8,036 bases of DNA. It comes from Chlamydiia bacterium (GTDB lineage Bacteria > Chlamydiota > Chlamydiia > Chlamydiales > FEN-1388). How positions within the stretch are numbered: the stretch's first letter is position 1; every line of letters starts with the position of its first letter. A model generated the notes under the pieces. It had not been told where the DNA came from and did no database searches. It saw only the letters and a list, made by a program, of their open reading frames with translations. The DNA is taken from the NCBI GenBank assembly GCA_003170575.1, contig PMZB01000323.1:1-8036 (forward strand), given 5' to 3'. Both the position numbers and the translations under genes were made by a program. Positions 1 to 5,664 of the stretch are shown here, one piece after another.

Positions 1-1734
1 TCTTTTGTTTTGCAGGAATTACGTCCAGCTTCACCAGCGGAAGAAAGAACTCTTGCCCGATCCCAATTAGAAAATGTTTTGCAAACGTCAGGAAAATCTC
101 TGGATGCAGAGACACGTATTAAAGAAATGGGAGATTTGTTAAAACTACTCAAAATAGACCTGCAAGAAGATATTAGCGAGTCGAACAATGAAAATTTTAC
201 TAAACGAGTCGCGTTGCAATTTCAATGCTTTGAACAAATCGCAGATATTCGATCTTCGTTAAAGAATGAATCGCTTACTCGTGATCTTTCGGATGAAAGA
301 GAGAAATGCAAAAAAGCCTACAAGCAGCTTGTCAGCGATATCCCTTCATTTAGAGCTGCCGCAGAGATAAAAAAAGAGCTCCCTTCTAAGAGAGAATCCT
401 TTTACGATGTACCTTATGAACTAAGAGAAGAACGATTGCCTTATATGCAACAAAATGAACCTAAAATTGAAATTGAACCTCTTTGTGACACAAGAATTAA
501 ATATAAACATACAGTACATAAACAACCGAAGGAAAAAGAGACTGCCCGTAAAGCCTGGAAAGAGCAATGGAGAAGTGTACAAAAGGCTCTTTTGGAAGGC
601 TATCAAAGAGCGCGACCACTTGCTGATAAAAATCTAAAAATAACTTGGATAACAGGAACAAGTACTGCGACACTTGTGCCAATGATGCGCATGCAAGTGC
701 CCGAATGGGGTGGCCCTGCCTTAATTCCTTCAGGGCAACTCATTCGGTATGGTATCGTCCCTCTTACTGGAGAGTTAGCGTATGGTGTTTTAAAAAATGG
801 GGTGAATATCAGCTCTCTTTCTGGGTGTGAGTTCCCATTTGTCTGTGCAGCAAAAAAGTATGCAGATACGATGAAAACTCAAGGAATTTTCAAAGTTGAG
901 GATGAGCTCAAGTTCATAAATCAATATTGCGAAAATGAAAAGAACTTTTCTTTTCTTTTTGCCAGATTACAGATAGCAGTTATGCGACTCGAGTTCGCAA
1001 AAGCTCAAGGAACGGAAGGCGCTGATGCTGCTCTTAAGGAAGCAGGAGAATTGCTTACCAAATTATGCAAGAATAAACCAACGTTACCTATTTCCTCTCA
1101 ATCCGAAAAATTCTCATCTCTTATTGACCAGGAAATTAAAAGCAAGGGTTCGACATTAATCGCTCCCAAACTGGGCATGATTGTGGGAGTGCCCCGGAGC
1201 AGCGGGAAGACTACATATGGGGTTGTCTCCTCAATTCAGGGGGAGAAATCCTGTGACGTTATAGTTGACACAGCGGGAACGAAGAAAACCATGGATATAT
1301 CTTCATTACAAGCATTCTCAGATGAAAAACTCCAACAGGCGTGCGGCTCAAATAGAGCTCAACCTTTTTCTATTAAATCGGAGAAACAGCTCCTTGAAGA
1401 ACTTATTGCCCATACGAAAGAGTCGAGTCGATATAAAAAAATTACCGATGAGGAAGCGCAATTATTACGTCAACCTTCTGGCCTCCTTTTTGGCTCATTT
1501 GTACTTGAACATAAGGATTTATCAACCGTTCTTTCAGATATCCCAGGCGAACTCGCAGCAAAAGGCCCTCAAAAATTAGGAAAAACAATTCAAGTTGTCT
1601 TTGTGGAAGAAACGGATTTAACTCGTGTGAAGGAATATTTACGCCACCTTCCTGAAGAAGCAAAAATTCATATTGTCAGCATGAAGGCATTGAATTATTT
1701 CACGGGAGCATATACATCGCCGCCGCCAAAGTAA
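1..1734 (+). CDS. Unassigned large protein, 5'-truncated by the window edge; possible ADP-ribosyltransferase-like segment and SH3-like barrel
   Basis: The frame is open to base 1. The first in-frame start-type codon is TTG at 10, with no ribosome binding site in the 9 bases before it, so the gene most likely begins upstream. From that TTG, 574 residues remain. Residues 1-200 are charged, Lys/Glu-rich and probably helical. Residues 212-290 change character: WITGTS, a GELAYG stretch, NGVN, LSG, then AAKKYA. This order loosely recalls the opening of ADP-ribosyltransferase folds, but the usual His of an HGT motif is Thr here, so the comparison is tentative. Residues 387-435 (GMIVGVPRSSGKTTYGVVSS, then a second strand-rich part ending MDISSLQ) look like a small SH3/Tudor-type barrel. 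The tail ends in Pro-rich TSPPPK. No signal peptide or membrane segment is visible in the part seen. It ends 23 bp from the end of convergent asnS. A host-directed effector is possible; the function is unknown. Confidence 0.85.
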   Translation, partial: SFVLQELRPASPAEERTLARSQLENVLQTSGKSLDAETRIKEMGDLLKLLKIDLQEDISESNNENFTKRVALQFQCFEQIADIRSSLKNESLTRDLSDEREKCKKAYKQLVSDIPSFRAAAEIKKELPSKRESFYDVPYELREERLPYMQQNEPKIEIEPLCDTRIKYKHTVHKQPKEKETARKAWKEQWRSVQKALLEGYQRARPLADKNLKITWITGTSTATLVPMMRMQVPEWGGPALIPSGQLIRYGIVPLTGELAYGVLKNGVNISSLSGCEFPFVCAAKKYADTMKTQGIFKVEDELKFINQYCENEKNFSFLFARLQIAVMRLEFAKAQGTEGADAALKEAGELLTKLCKNKPTLPISSQSEKFSSLIDQEIKSKGSTLIAPKLGMIVGVPRSSGKTTYGVVSSIQGEKSCDVIVDTAGTKKTMDISSLQAFSDEKLQQACGSNRAQPFSIKSEKQLLEELIAHTKESSRYKKITDEEAQLLRQPSGLLFGSFVLEHKDLSTVLSDIPGELAAKGPQKLGKTIQVVFVEETDLTRVKEYLRHLPEEAKIHIVSMKALNYFTGAYTSPPPK

Positions 1735-1757
1735 GTTTACAGTCTTGAAAAAAACCA

Positions 1758-3149
1758 CTAAAACGCAGCACTTCCAGGGAAGCGTGGGAATGGGATCACA
1801 TCGCGAATGTTATCAAGCCCTGTGACAAAGCGGATAAGCCGCTCAAAACCAGCTCCAAAGCCTGAATGGGGCACGCTGCCATACTTACGAAGCTCTAAGT
1901 ACCACCAGTAGGGTTTTGGATCCAAGCCAAACTCCTTAATTTTCGCCTCTAGCTCATCATATCTCTCTTCGCGCTGGCTTCCGCCGATGATCTCGCCAAT
2001 CTTTGGAACAAGCACATCCATTGCAGCAACGGTTTTCCCATCCATGTTGTCGCGCATGTAGAAGGCCTTAATTTTGCGAGGATAGTCAGTTAAAATAACT
2101 GGTTTTTGGAAAAATTCTTCGGTCAGATACCGTTCATGCTCTGACTGAAGGTCCATTCCCCATTCCACAGGAAATTCAAAAGTCTTGCCAGATTTTTGCA
2201 GCACACGCACAGCATAGGTGTAGGTTGAATGCTCAAATGGCGTCTCTATTACTTTCTTCAACCGATCGATAATCCCAGTCTCAATAAACTGGTTGAAAAA
2301 GGCCATATCGTCTGCGCAGTTGTCGAGAACATACGTAGTGACAAATTTCACAAAGCTTTCCGCACATTCCATGTTGTCAGCAAGCTCTGCAAATGCCATC
2401 TCAGGCTCAATCATCCAAAACTCTGCAAGATGGCGCGCAGTATTGGAATTTTCAGCGCGGAATGTAGGCCCGAATGTGTAGACATCCGTTAATGCACATG
2501 CATACGCCTCAGCGTTAAGCTGCCCTGATACTGTAAGGTAGGTAGGGCATCCAAAAAAGTCTTTCGTATAATCTACTTTCCCTTCGGGTGTTCTTGGAGG
2601 CTTTTCTGGATCAATCGTCGTAACTCGAAACAACTCTCCAGCTCCTTCACAATCGGCTGACGTGATAATGGGGGGCTGAATATACAAAAACCCTCTTTTC
2701 TGGAAAAAGAGGTGTGTAGCAAAGGCTAAGGCGTTTCTCACGCGTGTGACAGCGCCAAACGTGTTCGTCCTCGGGCGCAGGTGGGCAACAGTTCTTAAAA
2801 ACTCAAATGAATGGCGTTTTTTTTGGAGTGGGTAAGATTCTTGATTGGCCTTTCCATATACTTTAATCAGATTTGCATGCAGCTCAAGAGGCTGATTGCC
2901 TGGACTTTGCGCAACCACGCCTGTGACAGAAACTGAGGCCCCGGTGTTCACCGCACTTGCATCAAATCCTTTAGTCTCCGGCTGTACAACTACCTGAAGG
3001 TTGGTAAAACAAGATCCGTCATTTACCTCAACAAAGGTTAGATTCTTCTGGCCTCGTACAGTTTTGACCCATCCTTTAATAGTATGTTCCTGCCCTATAA
3101 TCTTAGCCCGATCAGGCGCGAGCAGAATTTGACGTATCTTGGTATGCAT
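1758..3149 (-). CDS. asnS: Asparaginyl-tRNA synthetase
   Basis: This cytoplasmic class IIb aminoacyl-tRNA synthetase joins asparagine to tRNA-Asn using ATP. The 463 residues nearly equal the E. coli enzyme (466), and similarity to it is visible along the whole length. Residues 20-110 form the N-terminal OB-fold anticodon-binding domain ([10 protein letters not shown], then VNDGSCF). The catalytic domain follows, with motif 1 region [15 protein letters not shown] (127-141), motif 2 FRAEN (230-234) followed by [11 protein letters not shown], and motif 3 GFGAGFERL (430-438). The typical AsnRS ending [12 protein letters not shown] is intact. The ATG start is supported by GAGGT (3156-3160), 6 nt upstream. 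It lies 54 bp downstream of nfo on the same strand, and no convincing terminator separates them, so co-transcription is plausible. Its presence means Asn-tRNA need not come solely from the GatCAB transamidation route, on which C. trachomatis is thought to rely. Confidence 0.97.
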   Translation of the reverse strand: MHTKIRQILLAPDRAKIIGQEHTIKGWVKTVRGQKNLTFVEVNDGSCFTNLQVVVQPETKGFDASAVNTGASVSVTGVVAQSPGNQPLELHANLIKVYGKANQESYPLQKKRHSFEFLRTVAHLRPRTNTFGAVTRVRNALAFATHLFFQKRGFLYIQPPIITSADCEGAGELFRVTTIDPEKPPRTPEGKVDYTKDFFGCPTYLTVSGQLNAEAYACALTDVYTFGPTFRAENSNTARHLAEFWMIEPEMAFAELADNMECAESFVKFVTTYVLDNCADDMAFFNQFIETGIIDRLKKVIETPFEHSTYTYAVRVLQKSGKTFEFPVEWGMDLQSEHERYLTEEFFQKPVILTDYPRKIKAFYMRDNMDGKTVAAMDVLVPKIGEIIGGSQREERYDELEAKIKEFGLDPKPYWWYLELRKYGSVPHSGFGAGFERLIRFVTGLDNIRDVIPFPRFPGSAAF

Positions 3150-3155
3150 ACTTTT

Positions 3156-3160
3156 ACCTC
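3156..3160 (-). promoter_or_regulatory. Ribosome binding site of asnS
   Basis: GAGGT on the minus strand lies 6 nt before the ATG at 3149. It fixes the asnS start, which also matches the N-terminus expected for the family. Confidence 0.65.
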
Positions 3161-3203
3161 ATTCGCGAAAAATATAAGAGATGATACCAAAAAAAGGCTT
3201 TTC

Positions 3204-4106
3204 TTAGAGAGCTTGTGTTTTCAACCAAGCAATCTCTTTTTTCCAGATCTCGAGTCCGCCTGGTGTTTCAAGGTATTTGGGGAGATCTCGGACTCTTGGG
3301 TCCTTCATGATGGCGGAAAAGCCAGGTTTTCCTATCATCCCTTCCCCGATTGGGCTGTGTCTGTCCTTATGCGAGCTTAGACCGCCCTCGGAATCGTTGA
3401 GGTGCATGGCGTGTAAGTGTGAAAGTCCAATGATCTTGTCGAATTGATCTAAGGTTGCTGAAAATGTTTCCTTGGTACGTAAATCATATCCACTAGCAAA
3501 AGCATGGCATGTATCTAAACATACTCCTACAGGCACTTTCCCCTTAACCTGCTGAATAATAAACCCAAGCTCATCAAAGGTTGATCCAACAACACTTCCT
3601 TGCCCTGCAGTTATTTCAAGGAGCAAAATCAGATTGGTTTTTCCTTTATCAAAACAATCTTGCATAGAACTGAGCGCGTCAGCTATTGCAAAAAGACACT
3701 CTTCTCTATTTCCCTCTAAGGCGGCGCCTGGATGGAAATTAAGATAGGAAATACCAAGAGCTTGACTTCGTTCTATCTCTTTCCTGAAAGCGGCAATACT
3801 TTTTTCACGAACAATTGTATTGGGGGACCCAAGGTTAATAAGGTAACTATCATGGCTTGTAATAGACTTGAGGCCAGTTTCAAGGAGAGCTTTTTTGAAT
3901 TTTTGGACTTCTGTTTCTTGAAGAGTCTTTGCAGCCCATTGACGCTGGTTTGCAGTAAAAATCTGAATGGTTGTGGCCCCAATTTCCTTTCCAGCATAAA
4001 GAGCAGCGTCAAGCCCGCCCGCTATGGAAATATGAGCCCCAATTAAGAGAGGACTCTGCATGCCAGCTCGAGTAGGGGAAGTTGTTTTCTTTGATGAACA
4101 TTCCAT
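3204..4106 (-). CDS. nfo: Endonuclease IV (AP endonuclease)
   Basis: Endonuclease IV cleaves DNA 5' to abasic sites in base excision repair, using three zinc ions in a TIM barrel. All nine ligands known from the E. coli enzyme have a clear counterpart: H85 (SHDSYLINLGSP), H125 (NFHPGA), E164 (LEITAGQG), D198 and H201 (CLDTCHAFASGYD), H235 (MHLND), D248 and H250 (DRHSPIGEG) and E280 (ETPGG). The N-terminal GAHISIAGG is also typical. At 300 residues it is slightly longer than usual (about 280-285), because about 15 polar residues (MECSSKKTTSPTRAG) precede the region where the family normally starts. An internal ATG at 4061 would give the conventional N-terminus MQSPLLIGAHIS, but neither start has a strong ribosome binding site; only a weak GGGTG/GAAAGA stretch precedes 4106. 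The gene lies upstream of asnS and probably leads that operon. Confidence 0.96.
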   Translation of the reverse strand: MECSSKKTTSPTRAGMQSPLLIGAHISIAGGLDAALYAGKEIGATTIQIFTANQRQWAAKTLQETEVQKFKKALLETGLKSITSHDSYLINLGSPNTIVREKSIAAFRKEIERSQALGISYLNFHPGAALEGNREECLFAIADALSSMQDCFDKGKTNLILLLEITAGQGSVVGSTFDELGFIIQQVKGKVPVGVCLDTCHAFASGYDLRTKETFSATLDQFDKIIGLSHLHAMHLNDSEGGLSSHKDRHSPIGEGMIGKPGFSAIMKDPRVRDLPKYLETPGGLEIWKKEIAWLKTQAL

Positions 4107-4145
4107 TCTTTCACACCCATTGAAACCATTGGAATGAAACTGCGA

Positions 4146-4172
4146 ATTTTATACCCAAGTTCACATTGTGAA
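4146..4172 (-). promoter_or_regulatory. Possible nfo promoter overlapping the inverted repeat
   Basis: On the minus strand, TTCACA (4167-4172) and TAAAAT (4146-4151) each match the sigma70 -35 and -10 consensus at 5 of 6 positions. The spacer is 15 nt, shorter than the preferred 16-18. The start site would fall about 30 nt before the nfo ATG. The -35 lies inside the 27-nt inverted repeat, so a repressor bound there would block it. This is a pattern match only. Confidence 0.28.
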
Positions 4173-4179
4173 CTTGGGT
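4153..4179. repeat. 27-nt inverted repeat between the small membrane protein gene and nfo: terminator stem or operator
   Basis: Arms ACCCAAGTTCACA (4153-4165) and TGTGAACTTGGGT (4167-4179) are perfect complements around one central T. As RNA this gives a 12-bp stem with a 3-nt loop. It begins 10 bp beyond the stop codon of the 130-residue membrane protein gene, the position expected of a terminator. However, no T-tract follows it on either strand: the minus strand continues with ATAAAATTCGC. It could equally be a dyad operator for nfo, since a TATAAAAT sequence follows at once. Confidence 0.6.
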
Positions 4180-4188
4180 TAGAGCGGA

Positions 4189-4581
4189 CTACTTTAAAAT
4201 GATTGGCAGAGCCACAATAGCTACGCCGCCAGCAATGGCTCCAATTGCGCATGCGCCTTCAAAGGCGACTCTTACTTTTTTCATGAATTGAACTTTAGGA
4301 TCAACACATGCCTTTTCTGTTCTTATTTCACGGAAATCCAGTACACATGCCCTTGCCGCTAGCACACTCATTCCCACTAGAGCAACACTGCCCCCGATCT
4401 GGCCCCAACCCATTTGCTTAACAGGAGCCACCGCACGCGTACAGTTATTCACTATTAGTGTACCGGCTTCATTGACATAATTTTTGCAGGCTTCGACACC
4501 GCCCTTCAACCATGCAGTATTGAGAGTCACATTAGGAAGCCTTACACTGGGTAATTCCCAATTAGCTATACGTGCAAACAT
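4189..4581 (-). CDS. Small two-helix membrane protein, family not recognised
   Basis: The 130-residue product starts at the ATG at 4581, set by a near-ideal GGAGG (4588-4592) 6 nt upstream. An in-frame ATG at 4617 lacks such a site and would add only polar residues. Residues 1-57 are mixed polar with a few aromatic residues. Two hydrophobic stretches follow, about 58-81 (GWGQIGGSVALVGMSVLAAR) and 106-129 (FEGACAIGAIAGGVAIVALP), both Gly/Ala-rich, joined by a charged 24-residue loop. The protein ends three residues after this, at ILK. Five cysteines are spread through it (32, 47, 79, 92, 111). There is no cleavable signal peptide at the N-terminus. The paired helices recall the bilobed hydrophobic domain of chlamydial inclusion membrane proteins, but here the loop is long and the helices are C-terminal, so this remains a resemblance. 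It is apparently monocistronic, with inverted repeats on both sides. Confidence 0.8.
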   Translation of the reverse strand: MFARIANWELPSVRLPNVTLNTAWLKGGVEACKNYVNEAGTLIVNNCTRAVAPVKQMGWGQIGGSVALVGMSVLAARACVLDFREIRTEKACVDPKVQFMKKVRVAFEGACAIGAIAGGVAIVALPIILK

Positions 4582-4587
4582 AGTTAT

Positions 4588-4592
4588 CCTCC
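4588..4592 (-). promoter_or_regulatory. Strong ribosome binding site that decides the start of the small membrane protein
   Basis: GGAGG on the minus strand lies 6 nt before the ATG at 4581. It rules in that start over the in-frame ATG at 4617, which has no comparable site, and suggests efficient translation. Confidence 0.75.
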
Positions 4593-4654
4593 ATTTATTT
4601 TGAGTTTTTACACACAATACTAACTACAAATCCGAGCTAAAAAATCAGCTTGAT

Positions 4655-4686
4655 CCAAAAATCTTTCACAGAGAGAAGATTTTTGG
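4655..4686. repeat. Hairpin with perfect 11-bp stem upstream of the small membrane protein gene
   Basis: CCAAAAATCTT (4655-4665) and AAGATTTTTGG (4676-4686) are exact complements around a 10-nt loop. A further GAT/ATC pairing just outside extends the stem to 14 bp if one bulged T is allowed. It could be a leader hairpin of the leftward gene or a weak terminator. On the minus strand a run of six T follows about 10 nt beyond the stem, which is too far for a standard intrinsic terminator. Confidence 0.55.
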
Positions 4687-4711
4687 TATCATACCTCCTT
4701 CTTCACTACGA

Positions 4712-4739
4712 TTGAACACGCTATCAAAGCCAGTACAAT
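4712..4739 (+). promoter_or_regulatory. Candidate sigma70-type promoter for nrdG
   Basis: TTGAAC (4712-4717, 4 of 6 matches to TTGACA including TTGA) is followed after 16 nt by TACAAT (4734-4739, 5 of 6 matches to TATAAT). The predicted start at about 4746 gives a leader of about 215 nt that contains the whole 171-nt palindrome. Confidence 0.4.
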
Positions 4740-4769
4740 TTATACAAGAGGCATTCCCGTTGCGGTTTC

Positions 4770-4940
4770 TTAAGGATCGTACAGTAATACCTTTTACAGT
4801 TATAGAGGAGAAAAACGGTTCAGATCTTGACGATTTTTCCGAAGCTCGTATCCTTAGATACCTGTGAGGAAAAATCGTAAGTGAGATGAATCGTTTTTTC
4901 CCTCTAGAACTGTAAAAGTTATTACTGTACGATCCCTTAA
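4770..4940. repeat. 171-bp imperfect palindrome (MITE-like or structured nrdG leader)
   Basis: The left arm 4770-4817 and the reverse complement of the right arm 4892-4940 align over 48/49 nt with four mismatches and one gap. Pairing continues inward: TTCA (4819-4822) with TGAA (4887-4890), CGATTTTTCC (4831-4840) with GGAAAAATCG (4868-4877), and GTATC (4848-4852) with GATAC (4857-4861) around a 4-nt loop. Both ends carry TTAA. The palindrome stops exactly where the nrdG Shine-Dalgarno region begins. No reading frame of note lies in it. A small non-autonomous transposable element of the MITE type is one reading, and a long leader hairpin is the other. Without a second copy in view the choice is open. 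Confidence 0.85.
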
Positions 4941-4953
4941 AGGAGAAGAGGAG
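4941..4953 (+). promoter_or_regulatory. Ribosome binding site region of nrdG
   Basis: Two purine-rich matches lie in tandem, AGGAG (4941-4945) and GAGGAG (4948-4953). The second is 8 nt from the ATG at 4962 and is the likely functional site. The block directly abuts the right end of the 171-bp palindrome. Confidence 0.7.
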
Positions 4954-4961
4954 AATTTTTT

Positions 4962-5654
4962 ATGAAATTTGGTGGCTGGCACAAATCCTCTCTGATTGAT
5001 TTTCCAGGGAAAATTTGTGCTGTACTGTTTACCGAAGGATGCACGTTTCGTTGTCCTTTTTGTCATAATCCTGGGCTTGTTCTTCCCAAACATTTTAACC
5101 AAACTCCAATACCAGAAGAAAAAGTTTTTTCATTTCTGGAGGCAAGAAAAGGGAAGATTGAAGGAGTCACGATAACTGGTGGAGAACCAACCCTGCAGGC
5201 TGATCTAAAAGACTTTGTTAAAAAGATTAAATTGCTTGGGTTTGCGGTAAAGCTTGATACTAATGGAACTCACCCTGGTGTTGTAGAAGAGCTCCTCAAA
5301 GAAGATCTTCTTGACTATGTAGCAATGGATATAAAAGCATCGTTTTCCAACTACAATAAGCTTGCCGGAGTCATTGTAGACCAACCTTCAATCGAGAAAA
5401 CCATTCGCTTACTGCTTGATAACTCAAAAGAGTATGAGTTTAGAACAACCATCATCAAAGAGCTGCATGATGCACAAGAAGTTGCTGCTATGGCCAAAAC
5501 CATCCAAGGAGCAAAAAGATATATACTCCAAAAATTTCGTCCAGAGGTTCTCCTAGACCATTCTTTTCAGGCGTATTCTCCTTGTACAGATGACGAAATG
5601 GCTGAATTGTGTAGGACTGCACTTCCTTTTGTACAAAAATGCACCTGGAGATAA
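4962..5654 (+). CDS. nrdG: Anaerobic ribonucleoside-triphosphate reductase activating protein, radical SAM (NrdG2-type)
   Basis: This family uses a 4Fe-4S cluster and S-adenosylmethionine to generate the glycyl radical on anaerobic ribonucleotide reductase NrdD, allowing dNTP synthesis without oxygen. The 230-residue protein opens with the typical GGWHKSSLIDFPGK, followed by the cluster motif CTFRCPFC (C27, C31, C34) and HNP. ITGGEPTLQ (71-79) is the SAM-binding GGEP motif. KLDTNG (97-102) and YVAMDIKA (119-126) are further conserved strands of this subfamily. The C-terminal QKFRPE and Cys208 are also usual. The start is set by the GAGGAG site. No nrdD is visible within the window, so the partner lies elsewhere, or the protein activates another enzyme. 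The stop is 10 bp from the end of the convergent serine hydrolase gene, with no terminator between. An alternative name is a general 7-carboxy-deazaguanine-synthase-like radical SAM protein, but the N-terminus favours NrdG. Confidence 0.9.
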   Translation: MKFGGWHKSSLIDFPGKICAVLFTEGCTFRCPFCHNPGLVLPKHFNQTPIPEEKVFSFLEARKGKIEGVTITGGEPTLQADLKDFVKKIKLLGFAVKLDTNGTHPGVVEELLKEDLLDYVAMDIKASFSNYNKLAGVIVDQPSIEKTIRLLLDNSKEYEFRTTIIKELHDAQEVAAMAKTIQGAKRYILQKFRPEVLLDHSFQAYSPCTDDEMAELCRTALPFVQKCTWR

Positions 5655-5664
5655 CGAAGTTCTC

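Larger units (their letters stand above)
4582..4961. other. Divergent intergenic region, 380 bp, rich in inverted repeats
   Basis: This region separates two divergently transcribed genes, the small membrane protein (left) and nrdG (right). No convincing gene was found in it. From left to right it holds the membrane protein's ribosome binding site, an 11-bp-stem hairpin (4655-4686), an orphan Shine-Dalgarno-like AAGGAGGT on the minus strand (4693-4700), a candidate rightward promoter (4712-4739), the 171-bp palindrome (4770-4940), and the nrdG ribosome binding site. Confidence 0.85.

Noticed and set aside
10..12. TTG as the true start of the left-edge gene.
   Set aside because: There is no ribosome binding site in the bases before it, and the frame stays open to base 1, so the gene most likely starts upstream of the window.
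1177..1215. GVPRSSGKTT in the left-edge protein resembles a Walker A P-loop.
   Set aside because: It has five residues between the two glycines rather than four, no Walker B motif follows, and the surrounding strand pattern fits a small SH3-like barrel better.
1735..1757. Bidirectional terminator between the left-edge gene and asnS.
   Set aside because: The 23-bp gap contains an A-run but no stem of useful length.
2692..2712. Hairpin-like CTCTTTTC...GAAAAAGAG.
   Set aside because: It lies inside the asnS coding region, in codons for conserved residues, and is short and imperfect.
3181..3193. A 13-nt sequence shared with 4680-4692 on the other strand (TTTTTGGTATCAT).
   Set aside because: A 13-mer match is expected about once or more by chance among both strands of an AT-rich 8-kb window, and the flanks do not match.
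3150..3203. Intrinsic terminator after nfo (AAAAGCCTTTTTTT on the minus strand).
   Set aside because: The stem would be about five weak A-T-rich pairs with almost no loop, too small to terminate, so nfo and asnS may be read together.
3204..4046. Open frames overlapping nfo in other frames on both strands.
   Set aside because: nfo retains every zinc ligand, so the overlapping frames are composition effects.
5655..5664. Terminator between nrdG and the serine hydrolase gene.
   Set aside because: Only 10 bp separate the convergent stops and no inverted repeat is visible there.
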